Origin: Victivallales bacterium
GTDB taxonomy: Bacteria; Verrucomicrobiota; Lentisphaeria; Oligosphaerales; Oligosphaeraceae
Reading direction: 5' to 3'
Length of the DNA stretch: 39,315 nucleotides
Assembly: GCA_017554445.1 (NCBI GenBank)
Contig: JAFZIJ010000180.1
Coordinates: forward strand, 1 to 39,315
Shown here one piece after another: positions 15,585 through 23,363 of the stretch. Numbering within the stretch: the stretch's first letter is position 1; the number at the start of each line of letters is the position of its first letter. Both the position numbers and the translations under genes were made by a program. The notes under the pieces are model-generated. The model was not told the DNA's origin, made no database searches, and worked only from the letters and a program-made list of their open reading frames with translations.

Positions 15585-15773
15585 TCATTCAGCCATGACA
15601 GCAGTGCGCATCTCCTGAAGCTTTTCACGCAAAGACTTCAATTGCACAATGTCAATTCCCAATAGTTCCATGATTAGCCTATCGTTACAACGATGGGCTT
15701 CCATTCTCTCAAGCACTTCAAGCTTGTCTTTTAACTTTTGTTCTTCTTTCAAATACTCCGAATAATTGCACAT
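15585..15773 (-). CDS. Stand-alone Rpn C-terminal tail (RpnS-like), close copy
   Basis: This encodes 62 residues from the ATG at 15773, which is preceded at 8 bases by GGGAGG (15787-15782). It closely matches the nuclease tail along its full length, ending in the same MAE. The frame extends 20 codons upstream to 15833 and contains the nuclease-like segment KYGLSKTREAE, which is where the duplication began, but that longer start has no ribosome binding site. It differs from the nuclease tail by lacking a four-residue insertion (RQEA) near the start. The gene is 77 bases downstream of the nuclease stop. Likely role as for the other tail copy: a nuclease-binding inhibitor or decoy. Confidence 0.7.
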   Translation of the reverse strand: MCNYSEYLKEEQKLKDKLEVLERMEAHRCNDRLIMELLGIDIVQLKSLREKLQEMRTAVMAE

Positions 15774-15850
15774 GCCTTCTGCCTCCCGTGTCTTACTTAA
15801 ACCATATTTTTGCATGAAATAGTTATGCCCCACGGTATTTTAGCAAGCCT

Positions 15851-16051
15851 TCATTCAGCCATGACAGCGGCACGCATCTCCTGAAGCTTCTCACGCAAAG
15901 ACTTCAATTGCTCAGTATTAATTCCCAGCAGTTCCATGATTAGGCTGTCGTTACAACAATGGGCTTCCATTCTTTCAAGCACTTCAAGATTGTCTTTTAT
16001 CTTTTGCTCTTCTTTCGCTTCTTGTCTCAAATACTCCGAATAATTGCACAT
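15851..16051 (-). CDS. Predicted internal-start product of the Rpn gene (RpnS-like)
   Basis: A 66-residue in-frame product would start at the ATG at 16051 (MCNYSEYLRQ) inside the nuclease gene. GGGAGG at 16065-16060 is 8 bases upstream, a better site than that of the nuclease itself. The same Shine-Dalgarno, spacing and start are kept in both downstream tail copies, which argues that this start is used. In characterised Rpn genes, small proteins made from such internal starts block the toxic nuclease. The call rests on the initiation signals and on that precedent. Confidence 0.6.
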   Translation of the reverse strand: MCNYSEYLRQEAKEEQKIKDNLEVLERMEAHCCNDSLIMELLGINTEQLKSLREKLQEMRAAVMAE

Positions 16052-16846
16052 GTCTTCTGCCTCCCGTGTCTTGCTTAAACCATATTTTTCATGAAGTTCG
16101 TCCAGCCGCTCCAGCGGGCCGGCGATGTCCGTCAACAATAACTGAAGATAGCGAATCTCTTCATTCACAGGCTGTGTCGGATTGTTGTCGAACCGAACAG
16201 TATAGCCTTCAAGCAAATCGTAATCCGCTTTTTCAGCGGCAACATCGCCTTCTCCGAACACACGCTCTCCCACTAGGAAGAAATGGTCGATCGATGGCGA
16301 CTCGCCCTTCGCCAGTCTCGGACAGAACCACAGCGAATAGCACTTGCAGATGCTGCCGTAGTCGCTCCCCGTGAATGTAATATCCCTCTGTTTGGATACC
16401 GAACGGCATAGATAATATACCATGCGAGATTCAATTGGATAGCCAGGCTGGTCATTTTTCTGCACTTCAATGTCAATAACGACGCCGATTGATCTGCCCG
16501 GTCGCTTCGGGGAAGGCAACATGAGCATGACATCGAACATCACCGTCCGCTCCGCCAGTTGCTTGTCCTCCACATTGCCCGTCTGGACGTTCTCCGGTGG
16601 AATTTCACCTGGATGGACGGGTATCTTGCCAATCTCCAACCGAGCATGCGGAAGATATTTTTCCATCACCTCTTGCACGTCGCATTCCTTATATTCATTA
16701 ATGAAATGCACAAGCAACCAGGCAAGCACCTCCCGGTTGCTGAATATCTTCTTGATGAGGGGATCACCGCTCGGATCATCCTGCCCATTAAGAAGATTAT
16801 GCCCTAATGAACTGAATTGCAATTGCCTATCTTGTTCCATAACCAT
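15851..16846 (-). CDS. Rpn family PD-(D/E)XK nuclease (full length)
   Basis: This encodes 331 residues of the Rpn/PD-(D/E)XK nuclease 'transposase' family (PDDEXK_2). The active-site pattern is visible: D105 in MFDVMLML and E127/Q129 in VIDIEVQ; the family uses D...ExQ in place of ExK. No terminal inverted repeats or second transposase gene flank it, so it is not a recognisable insertion sequence. Members are DNA endonucleases tied to recombination and phage defence. Inside the gene, an ATG at 16051 with GGGAGG 8 bases upstream begins a 66-residue C-terminal product (see separate entry). ATG codons at 16846 and 16840 are both possible starts. A promoter candidate lies at 16902-16929. Two copies of the tail follow downstream. 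Confidence 0.88.
   Translation of the reverse strand: MVMEQDRQLQFSSLGHNLLNGQDDPSGDPLIKKIFSNREVLAWLLVHFINEYKECDVQEVMEKYLPHARLEIGKIPVHPGEIPPENVQTGNVEDKQLAERTVMFDVMLMLPSPKRPGRSIGVVIDIEVQKNDQPGYPIESRMVYYLCRSVSKQRDITFTGSDYGSICKCYSLWFCPRLAKGESPSIDHFFLVGERVFGEGDVAAEKADYDLLEGYTVRFDNNPTQPVNEEIRYLQLLLTDIAGPLERLDELHEKYGLSKTREAEDMCNYSEYLRQEAKEEQKIKDNLEVLERMEAHCCNDSLIMELLGINTEQLKSLREKLQEMRAAVMAE
16060..16065 (-). promoter_or_regulatory. Internal Shine-Dalgarno site in the Rpn gene
   Basis: GGGAGG precedes the internal ATG (16051) by 8 bases. Equivalent sites lie at 15782-15787 and 15516-15521 before the tail copies, with the same spacing. In the nuclease frame the bases encode part of TREAE. Confidence 0.7.
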
Positions 16847-16901
16847 TTTCCAGTCGTTGTGTTGTCCATGTCTTCTTCTGAATGCCTCATGTCAAAAACA
16901 C

Positions 16902-16929
16902 AACATAACACGGCAATGGCGAATGTCAA
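16902..16929 (-). promoter_or_regulatory. Promoter candidate for the Rpn gene
   Basis: On the minus strand a perfect TTGACA (16929-16924) and a TATGTT (16907-16902) are 16 bases apart, about 55 bases before the Rpn start codon. It is embedded in an A+T-rich region. Confidence 0.55.
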
Positions 16930-16967
16930 TTAATGCCAATATAAATATTTTTTTTAGAATTTACTAT

Positions 16968-17003
16968 AAGTCATAATGACTTTATATGATTTATTATGAC
17001 TTT
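16968..17003. promoter_or_regulatory. ATGACTT palindrome and repeat
   Basis: AAGTCAT-A-ATGACTT (16968-16982) is a perfect 7-bp inverted repeat around one base, and a further ATGACTT copy follows near 16996. The A+T-rich spacer upstream of the Rpn promoter could hold an operator. No bound protein can be named. Confidence 0.3.
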
Positions 17004-17054
17004 TGACACAATATACAATTTATAAAAAGACATACTTATCATATTCTGTAACAC

Positions 17055-17087
17055 AAAAACGGCCTGTGGATTATTTCCACAGGCCGT
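17055..17087 (-). terminator. Rho-independent terminator of the GH20-like operon
   Basis: A perfect 12-bp stem (17059-17070 with 17076-17087, G+C-rich) closes a 5-base loop. On the minus strand it is followed directly by TTTT. It lies 42 bases after the stop of the GH20-like gene and should end the transcript that begins with the flavoprotein gene. Confidence 0.92.
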
Positions 17088-17128
17088 CGATGATGCTCAA
17101 GTTTGAATTCTAATACAAACTCCTTCAG

Positions 17129-19849
17129 TTACTTGCCAATCTTCTCCTTCAGAATTGCCTGCATCCATTTCGCGTCCTTCTCAATGTAGCCGACATTGTC
17201 GATGCGAAGCGTCACAGGCTTGTCGTATCCCGCGAACCAGATGGAGAAGCGGACCGTCGTCAAATCCTCCTGCGGAAGTTCCTTTCCTGTCAAGACTTGC
17301 ATGAATCCAGGAGCGATGACATGCTGCCACTGCCATGGTGACGCGGGATTCTCGAAACCGTACATGACGTGATAGCGAGCCATCGTGCGGTCCGTCCGGT
17401 AGAAGCCGCTGTGGACGTTCGCCTTTGGATCGCTTAACGTATAGTCTGCGAACAGCGCCAATACATTGGCACGCTCTTTCGGTAATTCAATATCCAAGAT
17501 GGCGCGGGAACGCCCTTTGGCGTCTTTCGTCTGCGGCGGCACGACGATTTCCAAAACCTTCTTGCCCGCTCCGGGAGCCGTCGGATCGTCGATGATGCGA
17601 TATTCGGGCTTACTGTCGAACTTGCCTTCAAATTTCACCGTGCAGCCGGGCATGCCGTTCTCAAAATCTGTGAGAACATGGACGGTCTTCTTATCGACAA
17701 CCGAGCCGTGTCCAACCGACAATAATTTCTTCGGCAACTGTCCCGCCTTCGGTTCATATTCCGTTGGTTTGAAAGCATTTGCCGCAAGAACCGCCATTGC
17801 CACGCCACCTGCGTTCACAGGTTTGATCGTGAAGCTGACAATCGGTTCATCCGGCTGCGTATTGTGCCAGTCAAACGCATAGAATGAATAGTTGTGGCCT
17901 TCCGAATCATTGCCGCGCAGGATGAAGCGCGAGCAGAAGCCGCTGGCCTGGCTGTTCCAGCCATTGAAATCCAGACGATAGCGCAACGGTTTGACGACCG
18001 TCTTCCCGTTTGCGTAAGTCACGATGAAATCAGCGACTTTTGGCATCGACCGCGCATGAAAGTAGTCATAGTTCTGCGGATTGTCCGGTATACCGCCAGT
18101 CAGCAGGAGGGAGATGCCGCCGATCTTGCCGTTGACGGGAACCGTCATGGCATCCTTGCTGTAGATATCATCGCCGCCGCTGAACGTCATAGCCGCGAGA
18201 CCGCCGTCGGCCGTCATCGCCACTTGATAATGTTCGTATGAATTCTTCAACGCTTCCGCAACTGCCTTGGCATCAGCGGCTTTGAAAATCGGGAAGTTGT
18301 AGTCGTCGCCAATGCGGGCGTTGCATGACGCTTCGATTGGAATCGCCGCCATGGCCATGCCGGGCCTCTGCATGAAGACGGCACCGCCCATCCGTTTGCG
18401 CATTTCGAAGGCGGGATCCCACGCCAGAGCCGTAATCGGCGTGTCGCCGCTGGCATGCCATGCGTATTCCGCCGTGATGGCCGTACCCGCCGCCGCATGC
18501 GGATTAACCTGTGTCTCGTTCGTGAAATACTGTCTGAGCCACCCCCAATATGTCAGAATCGCACCAATGCCGTCCAGCTTCTTCGCCATAAGCGGCATTG
18601 TCATCGTGTTCGTCAGACGATGGCAGAAACTGACGCCGACGCGATAGCCGAAGCCCTGCTTGCGGAATTCGTCGAACTGCTCTTCGCGCGGCCTTTCGGC
18701 ATAGTCCCAAATGCTCATGACGACATCGCGCGGCACAGCCTTCATCAATGCTTCGCTCATTTCCACATTGCCGTTGCGGGCCGCGATCAGCTGGTCGTGA
18801 TACATAATCGGTTGCACGCCAAGCGATTTCACAAGGTTGACATTGTGTTCCACTTCGTCTAGAAGCTGCTGGAGAGTATGGCCATCCTTGCAGGTATCGC
18901 ATTTCTGCCATTTGCAGAGGACGAATTCGTCCATGCAGATATGGAAATGCTTCGGCTTGAGCAACTTGACCGTCTCACGGATAGCCAGATCCGTCAACTG
19001 CCGCCCCAACGGTTTGGCAAAGCATATCGTGTTGTTCCACGTGGAGTTATGCTTGCCCGGATAGCTCGGCACGGCGGTGATGTCCGTCATATATTTCGGA
19101 TGGGCACGCAGCCACTGCTCATGGCTGATGACCTGCAAATGTGGAATGATTTCGATGAAATTCGCCTCAGCCCGCGCCTTGATTTTCTCAATGGATTCGC
19201 GCGTCAACTTCTCCTTCTGCTCCGTGAACGGATCGTTCTCAAACGGGAGATTCGCGCTGAAACTCGTCTCGATCGTGTTCAATTTCAACGCGCCGAACGC
19301 ATCAATTAATTTGCAGTACGCATCCACTTCGGAATTCTTCATCGCGCGAATGTCCAAAAACGCGCCACGATATTCCAAATCCGGCCAGTCCTCAATATGG
19401 CAGAACGGAATAAACGTCTTGATGTTGTTCGTCATCAAGTTGATAAACGTCTGCGTGCCATAGAACAAGCCCTGCAACGACCGTGCCTTGATAGATACGC
19501 CGTCCGCTGTCACATCCAACGTGTAGCCCTGTTCCGATTCGGGCACGCTTTTTTTCGTCAATTCCAATGTAACATGCGCTTTTTCATCGTCTTTCGCCGC
19601 AGCCGCATGCCACAGGCCGAAACGATGCGACAACGCCTTGCCGATCAGTTCCACATCTGCCTCCGCGCCTTTTGGAGCAGCCACCAGCAGTTGCTTCGGC
19701 ATGGCGAACGTCCCTTCCTTACGCGTAAGTTTCTGAACAGACGGCACTAATACAGGGAAACCGTCCGCCTCTACGAAATTGTTGATTTCAACTGCGGCGG
19801 CTGACAACGCCATCAGCGACAATCCAGTTAATAATCCACGCATGTTCAT
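17129..19849 (-). CDS. Secreted GH20-like beta-N-acetylhexosaminidase
   Basis: This encodes 906 residues. A signal peptide (about 1-19) is followed by the GH20b domain (30-150) that precedes GH20 barrels, with the typical LQGLFYGTQTF ending. The TIM barrel begins at YRGAFLDIRAMKN. The paired catalytic residues are D307-E308 in HICMDEF; GH20 uses such an Asp-Glu pair for substrate-assisted removal of terminal GlcNAc/GalNAc. A C-x2-C pair (KCDTC) just after it is unusual. The region after about 560 is beta-rich and looks like carbohydrate-binding modules. AGGAG lies 6 bases before the ATG. It is the last gene after the CE7 esterase and flavoprotein, and ends at a strong terminator. Likely role: mucin or glycosaminoglycan trimming outside the cytoplasm. 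Confidence 0.82.
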   Translation of the reverse strand: MNMRGLLTGLSLMALSAAAVEINNFVEADGFPVLVPSVQKLTRKEGTFAMPKQLLVAAPKGAEADVELIGKALSHRFGLWHAAAAKDDEKAHVTLELTKKSVPESEQGYTLDVTADGVSIKARSLQGLFYGTQTFINLMTNNIKTFIPFCHIEDWPDLEYRGAFLDIRAMKNSEVDAYCKLIDAFGALKLNTIETSFSANLPFENDPFTEQKEKLTRESIEKIKARAEANFIEIIPHLQVISHEQWLRAHPKYMTDITAVPSYPGKHNSTWNNTICFAKPLGRQLTDLAIRETVKLLKPKHFHICMDEFVLCKWQKCDTCKDGHTLQQLLDEVEHNVNLVKSLGVQPIMYHDQLIAARNGNVEMSEALMKAVPRDVVMSIWDYAERPREEQFDEFRKQGFGYRVGVSFCHRLTNTMTMPLMAKKLDGIGAILTYWGWLRQYFTNETQVNPHAAAGTAITAEYAWHASGDTPITALAWDPAFEMRKRMGGAVFMQRPGMAMAAIPIEASCNARIGDDYNFPIFKAADAKAVAEALKNSYEHYQVAMTADGGLAAMTFSGGDDIYSKDAMTVPVNGKIGGISLLLTGGIPDNPQNYDYFHARSMPKVADFIVTYANGKTVVKPLRYRLDFNGWNSQASGFCSRFILRGNDSEGHNYSFYAFDWHNTQPDEPIVSFTIKPVNAGGVAMAVLAANAFKPTEYEPKAGQLPKKLLSVGHGSVVDKKTVHVLTDFENGMPGCTVKFEGKFDSKPEYRIIDDPTAPGAGKKVLEIVVPPQTKDAKGRSRAILDIELPKERANVLALFADYTLSDPKANVHSGFYRTDRTMARYHVMYGFENPASPWQWQHVIAPGFMQVLTGKELPQEDLTTVRFSIWFAGYDKPVTLRIDNVGYIEKDAKWMQAILKEKIGK

Positions 19850-19921
19850 ATGCTTCTCCTATACACGACACACTATTGTATTACAACCCATTATTCATAA
19901 AACACTTGCCAATCTGCATTT

Positions 19922-19949
19922 GCTTTAAGCTTTAAGCTTTAAGCTTTAA
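19922..19949. repeat. Four tandem GCTTTAA heptamers at the CE7 gene's 3' end
   Basis: There are four perfect 7-base units in a row. The TAA stop of the CE7 gene (19948-19946) is part of the last unit, so the array begins exactly at the end of coding sequence. It resembles 21177-21205 and the CCATAAG array at 1136-1191. Confidence 0.88.
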
Positions 19950-21157
19950 GCTCTTATATGTGACATAATGAACCGTTCCATTTCGGCAATCTCGCATTCC
20001 AGCGTCTCATGCCCCATCTGGTAATGCAGATTCAGCGTCTTGTTTGGCGTCGCAAGACTGTTGTAGGCGGCCATGACGCCGTCGGCCTTGCACACCGTGT
20101 CAACCAGCCCCGCTTCGCAAATGACGGGAATCTTGTCGATTCTCGTCGCGAAACTTGTGCTGTCGAAATACGCCATCGTGCGGCGCATGGCTTCGGGCAC
20201 AGGCTTGCCGGCGTAGTAGTTGAACGGCCATCCGCCGCCCGCCATGTCCGCTCCGGCGGGAATCCACACGGCCATGCCGCTGACTTTCGGCATCAACGCC
20301 GCTCCGACGAAACTCTGCCACGACGCCTGGCTGCCGCCGAACAACCAGAGGTTGCGGCCATCCCATTCGGGCATCGCAACCAACGCTTCCAACGCACGAT
20401 AGACACGATGGAACACGCCCAGCATATAGACCTTTTCCGGATCGCCCGTGTCGAAGCCACGCAATGGATAGCCCATCAAATCGCCATTGCCCAATTTGTC
20501 GTAATACTCGACAGGCTTGCCGTTCGGCAAGCCATGTGCATTGATGTCCAACGACAAAAATCCTTTCGCCGCAAACGACAGAAAACGCCCTTCGCCAGCG
20601 GAACGGACACCTGCGCCATGCGGCACAAGAATCGCGGGATGACCGCCTTTTTTCGCATTGACAGGCCGCGCGAAGATGCCGCTGACAGGCGTGTTATTCG
20701 TGCAATCCGCCTGCAAATCAAAGACTTCGACAACAGAATCGTTTTCCAACGGCGTCAATTGCAAATTCATGGGAATGGCATCCACACGTTCCCGCTGACG
20801 TTGCCAGAATGCATCAAAATCCTCAGGAACTGGCAACGTCGGCTTGATCGTTTCAGGCTCGACCAACGCCCCAATGGCCGTCGTCGCGACACGTTTGCCA
20901 TCCAGAAACGCCTCAAAACTACATTTGTACCAGCCGTTTTTTTCCGCCTTGAACGTCGCCCCGCTCAAGTATGAATCAGACGAATATTCTCCCACGGCAA
21001 GCAGTTCGCATGCGTTCCGCTCAATCCGCCACTTGATGGTCGCGCCTAAAACGCGACGCGAAGCGTCTAAAAGCGTTCCATAAAAACTTACCGTCTCGCC
21101 AAGCATTGCGGCTCGATCCTGGTGGGATGAAAACGACAGCATGTAATATTCAGGCAT
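19946..21157 (-). CDS. CE7-like acetyl esterase (AXE1 family)
   Basis: This encodes 403 residues with no signal peptide, so it is cytoplasmic. A beta-sandwich N-terminal part (1-105) precedes an alpha/beta-hydrolase of the acetyl xylan esterase/cephalosporin deacetylase family (CE7). The catalytic triad is visible: S276 in FGGSQAS, D353 in AGLVDTVC and H383 in MGHE; family enzymes have GxSQGG, here the last residues are A-S. It would remove acetyl groups from imported acetylated sugars or oligosaccharides. AGAGGA precedes the ATG. It lies 44 bases downstream of the flavoprotein gene and 96 bases upstream of the GH20-like gene, so the three are probably cotranscribed. Confidence 0.87.
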   Translation of the reverse strand: MPEYYMLSFSSHQDRAAMLGETVSFYGTLLDASRRVLGATIKWRIERNACELLAVGEYSSDSYLSGATFKAEKNGWYKCSFEAFLDGKRVATTAIGALVEPETIKPTLPVPEDFDAFWQRQRERVDAIPMNLQLTPLENDSVVEVFDLQADCTNNTPVSGIFARPVNAKKGGHPAILVPHGAGVRSAGEGRFLSFAAKGFLSLDINAHGLPNGKPVEYYDKLGNGDLMGYPLRGFDTGDPEKVYMLGVFHRVYRALEALVAMPEWDGRNLWLFGGSQASWQSFVGAALMPKVSGMAVWIPAGADMAGGGWPFNYYAGKPVPEAMRRTMAYFDSTSFATRIDKIPVICEAGLVDTVCKADGVMAAYNSLATPNKTLNLHYQMGHETLECEIAEMERFIMSHIRA

Positions 21158-21176
21158 TCTATTTCCTCTGTCTTTT

Positions 21177-21205
21177 GCTTTAAGCTTTAAGCTTTAGGCT
21201 TTTAG
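21177..21205. repeat. GCTTTAA-type heptamers at the flavoprotein gene's 3' end
   Basis: Units GCTTTAA, GCTTTAA, GCTTTAG and GCTTTTAG follow one another. The TAA stop of the flavoprotein gene (21204-21202) lies in the last unit. The arrangement copies that at 19922-19949. Confidence 0.85.
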
Positions 21206-21741
21206 CTTATTTTCTTACCTAATTCATACGCCTCCTGCATTTCCGCTTTGTCGCGAACCTCGCCGAAATCATAAACGCCTGCGCAGCAGACCATTCCGGC
21301 CTCTTCCGAGCCTTCGTAGCATTCCAGGAAGCCGCGCAATGCCGTCAGCGGGCCGTTGAATTTCTCGCGGTTGTCATCCGCCATCGTCAGAATGTAATAG
21401 AATTTCTTGTTGGTCAGATGCGGGAAGATGACGATGGTACGGTCGAACAGCGCCTTCAGCTGCGCGCTGATGGAATAGAAATAGACAGGCGACGCCAACA
21501 CGATAACGTCCGCATTCAGCATCGCATTGATAACGGGGCGTGTGTCGTCGTCCTGCACGCAACGCTGTGAATCACGGCACGCATAGCAGCTGCGGCATGG
21601 ATTGATTTTCAGAGTCGCCAGATTGATTTTCTCCACGTCATGCCCTGCTTCCTGCGCACCTTTCACAAACTGGTCGCACAACATGTCTGAATTGCCACCC
21701 ACACGCGGACTGGATGAGATAACGACGATTTTCTTGCCCAT
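21202..21741 (-). CDS. Flavodoxin-fold NADPH-dependent FMN reductase with Cys cluster (Isf-like)
   Basis: This encodes 179 residues. The N-terminal SSSPRVGGNSDML (9-21) is the FMN phosphate-binding loop of NADPH-dependent FMN reductases and iron-sulfur flavoproteins. Cysteines at 49, 52, 55 and 61 give the C-x2-C-x2-C-x5-C pattern that holds a [4Fe-4S] cluster in the Isf family. SPVYFYSISAQLKALFDR (about 85-102) is the family's second flavin-site signature. It is soluble and cytoplasmic. AGGAG lies 6 bases before the ATG. It is the first gene of the group with the CE7 esterase and GH20-like enzyme. Isf proteins handle electrons from ferredoxin in anaerobes, so its link to glycan use is unclear. 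Confidence 0.88.
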   Translation of the reverse strand: MGKKIVVISSSPRVGGNSDMLCDQFVKGAQEAGHDVEKINLATLKINPCRSCYACRDSQRCVQDDDTRPVINAMLNADVIVLASPVYFYSISAQLKALFDRTIVIFPHLTNKKFYYILTMADDNREKFNGPLTALRGFLECYEGSEEAGMVCCAGVYDFGEVRDKAEMQEAYELGKKIS

Positions 21742-21976
21742 TTCTTTCTCCTGATGGAATATGTTTTCTGTATGAATGGCATTTCAACTCATGCCTGTTC
21801 TCAAACTTCCATTAATCTAGCCGAATCACATGACATTACAACCCCCGCACGACGGTAAAAAACAATGACTTTTCAAAAATTTTCGTTGGAATGCCTTGAA
21901 AAATCATGGAAAGTTATACCTTAATCTATATTCGTCGTTATAATTCAACCATCCATCACAGGAGTCTATTCCAACC

Positions 21977-23230
21977 ATGAAGAAAATCCTTTCACTCGCC
22001 GTTTCGCTGGCTTGCATGACCGTCTTCGCGCAGCCAAAGCTTCCCGCCGTTTCGCCCAATCTCAAGCAGAAATTCCAATTTGACGCAAACGGACAGTTCC
22101 GCGTCATGCAGATCACAGACCCGCAAGGCGCGTTTCCTCTGGAAGAACCAGTCAAACAGCTACTTCGGCAGGGCATCCAGAAGTATCGTCCATCCATCAT
22201 CATCCTCACGGGCGACAACACAAGCTGCCGCAACAAGCATGGCGAATTCGAGAAGGTCATCGGCGAATTCGTGAATATCTTTATTGAAGAAAAAGTACCG
22301 CACGCCGTCACGTTCGGCAACCATGACTCCGAACGCAAAGGAGAAGAATACTACACACGTCAGGAACAATACGATATTTACAAAAAGATGGGCGGCGAAT
22401 ATTTCGTCGATTTCGACATCGCGGAACTGTCGGGCGTCGGCAGCGGCGCCATTCCGCTGTATTCTGGCGACAAGCCTGTCTTCAATCTGATTGTCATGGA
22501 TTCCGGCGACTATCCGAAAGGCGGCGGATACGATGGCTGCCGCACGGATCAGATCAAATGGTACGAAGAGAACGCAGGCGTCCTGCCCTGCCTGTGGTTC
22601 CAGCATATCATCGTCTGCGAAGTCAATATGACGAACGTTCTCATCCATGTCCCGTCACGAGCCGCCAACATCCAAATTCTTGAAACAGAGGACGCTGCGG
22701 AAGGCGATGCGGACGCTTTCTTCAGCAAGCCGCTCAACAAGAACATCAAGAAACTGCCCGAAAAAGCCATGTGGTCGAAGGAACTGAAGAAATACGTCAT
22801 TCCAGAAGCGAACATGGTCTGGATCAAACAGCGCAACTGCTACATGATCAAGCCTGCGGGAACTGTCTGGAACGACGATGTCAATTCCTTCGACAAGCTT
22901 GCCGAAGGCATTGGCACAGGCGAACTGAAGGAGAAGCCCTGTCCGCCGCGTTGGGGCGCCTACACGGATGCGGAGCACACGTATGAAGGCCGCACGCTCT
23001 ACCAGAGCTGGCTCAAGATGGGCAATCTGAAAGGCGTTTATTTCGGCCACGACCACATGAACACGTTCGATGTGACGGACAAGAACGGCATCCGCCTCGG
23101 CTTCTGCAAGGCTGCCACCCTCCATTCCTACAACGACGGCAACCCCGGTTTCCGCATCTACGACATCTCCGCCGACGGCAGTTTCAAGACGGAAATCGTT
23201 ACTGCCAAACAGCTTGGGATTATCAAGTAA
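21977..23230 (+). CDS. Secreted calcineurin-like metallophosphoesterase (Dcr2/PAP-like)
   Basis: This encodes 417 residues with a signal peptide (1-19, VFAQ). The metal-binding motifs are D48-P-Q50 (ITDPQG), GDN (79-81), GNHD (114-117), H210 in WFQHI and GHDH (357-360). The spacing matches the branch that includes fungal Dcr2 phosphatases and purple-acid-like phosphatases. Like the other metallophosphoesterase in this window, the first motif has Gln in place of His. An insert (about 225-340) separates the fourth and fifth motifs. The ATG follows an A+T-rich stretch with AGGAG at 21960-21964. It stands alone, divergent from the flavoprotein operon; likely role is release of phosphate from extracellular substrates. 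Confidence 0.88.
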   Translation: MKKILSLAVSLACMTVFAQPKLPAVSPNLKQKFQFDANGQFRVMQITDPQGAFPLEEPVKQLLRQGIQKYRPSIIILTGDNTSCRNKHGEFEKVIGEFVNIFIEEKVPHAVTFGNHDSERKGEEYYTRQEQYDIYKKMGGEYFVDFDIAELSGVGSGAIPLYSGDKPVFNLIVMDSGDYPKGGGYDGCRTDQIKWYEENAGVLPCLWFQHIIVCEVNMTNVLIHVPSRAANIQILETEDAAEGDADAFFSKPLNKNIKKLPEKAMWSKELKKYVIPEANMVWIKQRNCYMIKPAGTVWNDDVNSFDKLAEGIGTGELKEKPCPPRWGAYTDAEHTYEGRTLYQSWLKMGNLKGVYFGHDHMNTFDVTDKNGIRLGFCKAATLHSYNDGNPGFRIYDISADGSFKTEIVTAKQLGIIK

Positions 23231-23257
23231 AAACACACAAAGCAATTAAAAAGAGAC

Positions 23258-23308
23258 AAACGGGACGAAAGGGACGAAAGAGACCACCGTGTCGCTTTCG
23301 TCCCGTTT
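23258..23308. repeat. 14-bp inverted repeat after the phosphoesterase gene
   Basis: Segments 23258-23271 and 23295-23308 are perfect reverse complements around a 23-base loop, with a TTTT run at its far end. It lies 28 bases after the stop and may serve as a terminator for the phosphoesterase gene. The arms are made of the same GGGACGAAA unit repeated nearby. Confidence 0.6.
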
Positions 23309-23355
23309 TGTCGCTTTCGTCCCTTTCGTCGCTTTTGTCGCTTTTGTCCCGTTTA
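23292..23355. repeat. Tandem 9-bp units (TCGCTTTCG type)
   Basis: Units TCGCTTTCG, TCCCGTTTT(G), TCGCTTTCG, TCCCTTTCG, TCGCTTTTG, TCGCTTTTG, TCCCGTTTA run head to tail, with one extra base after the second. The complementary form GGGACGAAA occurs twice at 23262-23279. The units resemble those at 10249-10284. Confidence 0.85.
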
Positions 23356-23363
23356 TCTGTATT

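Larger units (their letters stand above)
15509..16100 (-). repeat. Tandem duplication of the Rpn 3' segment, unit about 266 bp
   Basis: The block running from the sequence encoding GLSKTREAE through the stop and a short downstream spacer is repeated. The spacer piece TATTTTAGCAAGCCTTCATT occurs at 15571 and 15837, 266 bases apart, and continues into near-identical coding sequence. The third and most distant copy (15316-15560) has lost the match at its far end. Tandem duplication anchored in the 3' end of the nuclease gene is seen directly. Confidence 0.85.

Noticed and set aside
15851..16846. Insertion sequence, because the family is often labelled transposase
   Set aside because: No terminal inverted repeats or target-site duplication are visible around the gene; the Rpn nuclease reading fits better.
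21896..21920. Promoter TTGAAA/TATACC before the second phosphoesterase
   Set aside because: The boxes are only 13 bases apart, too short for a sigma-70 promoter.
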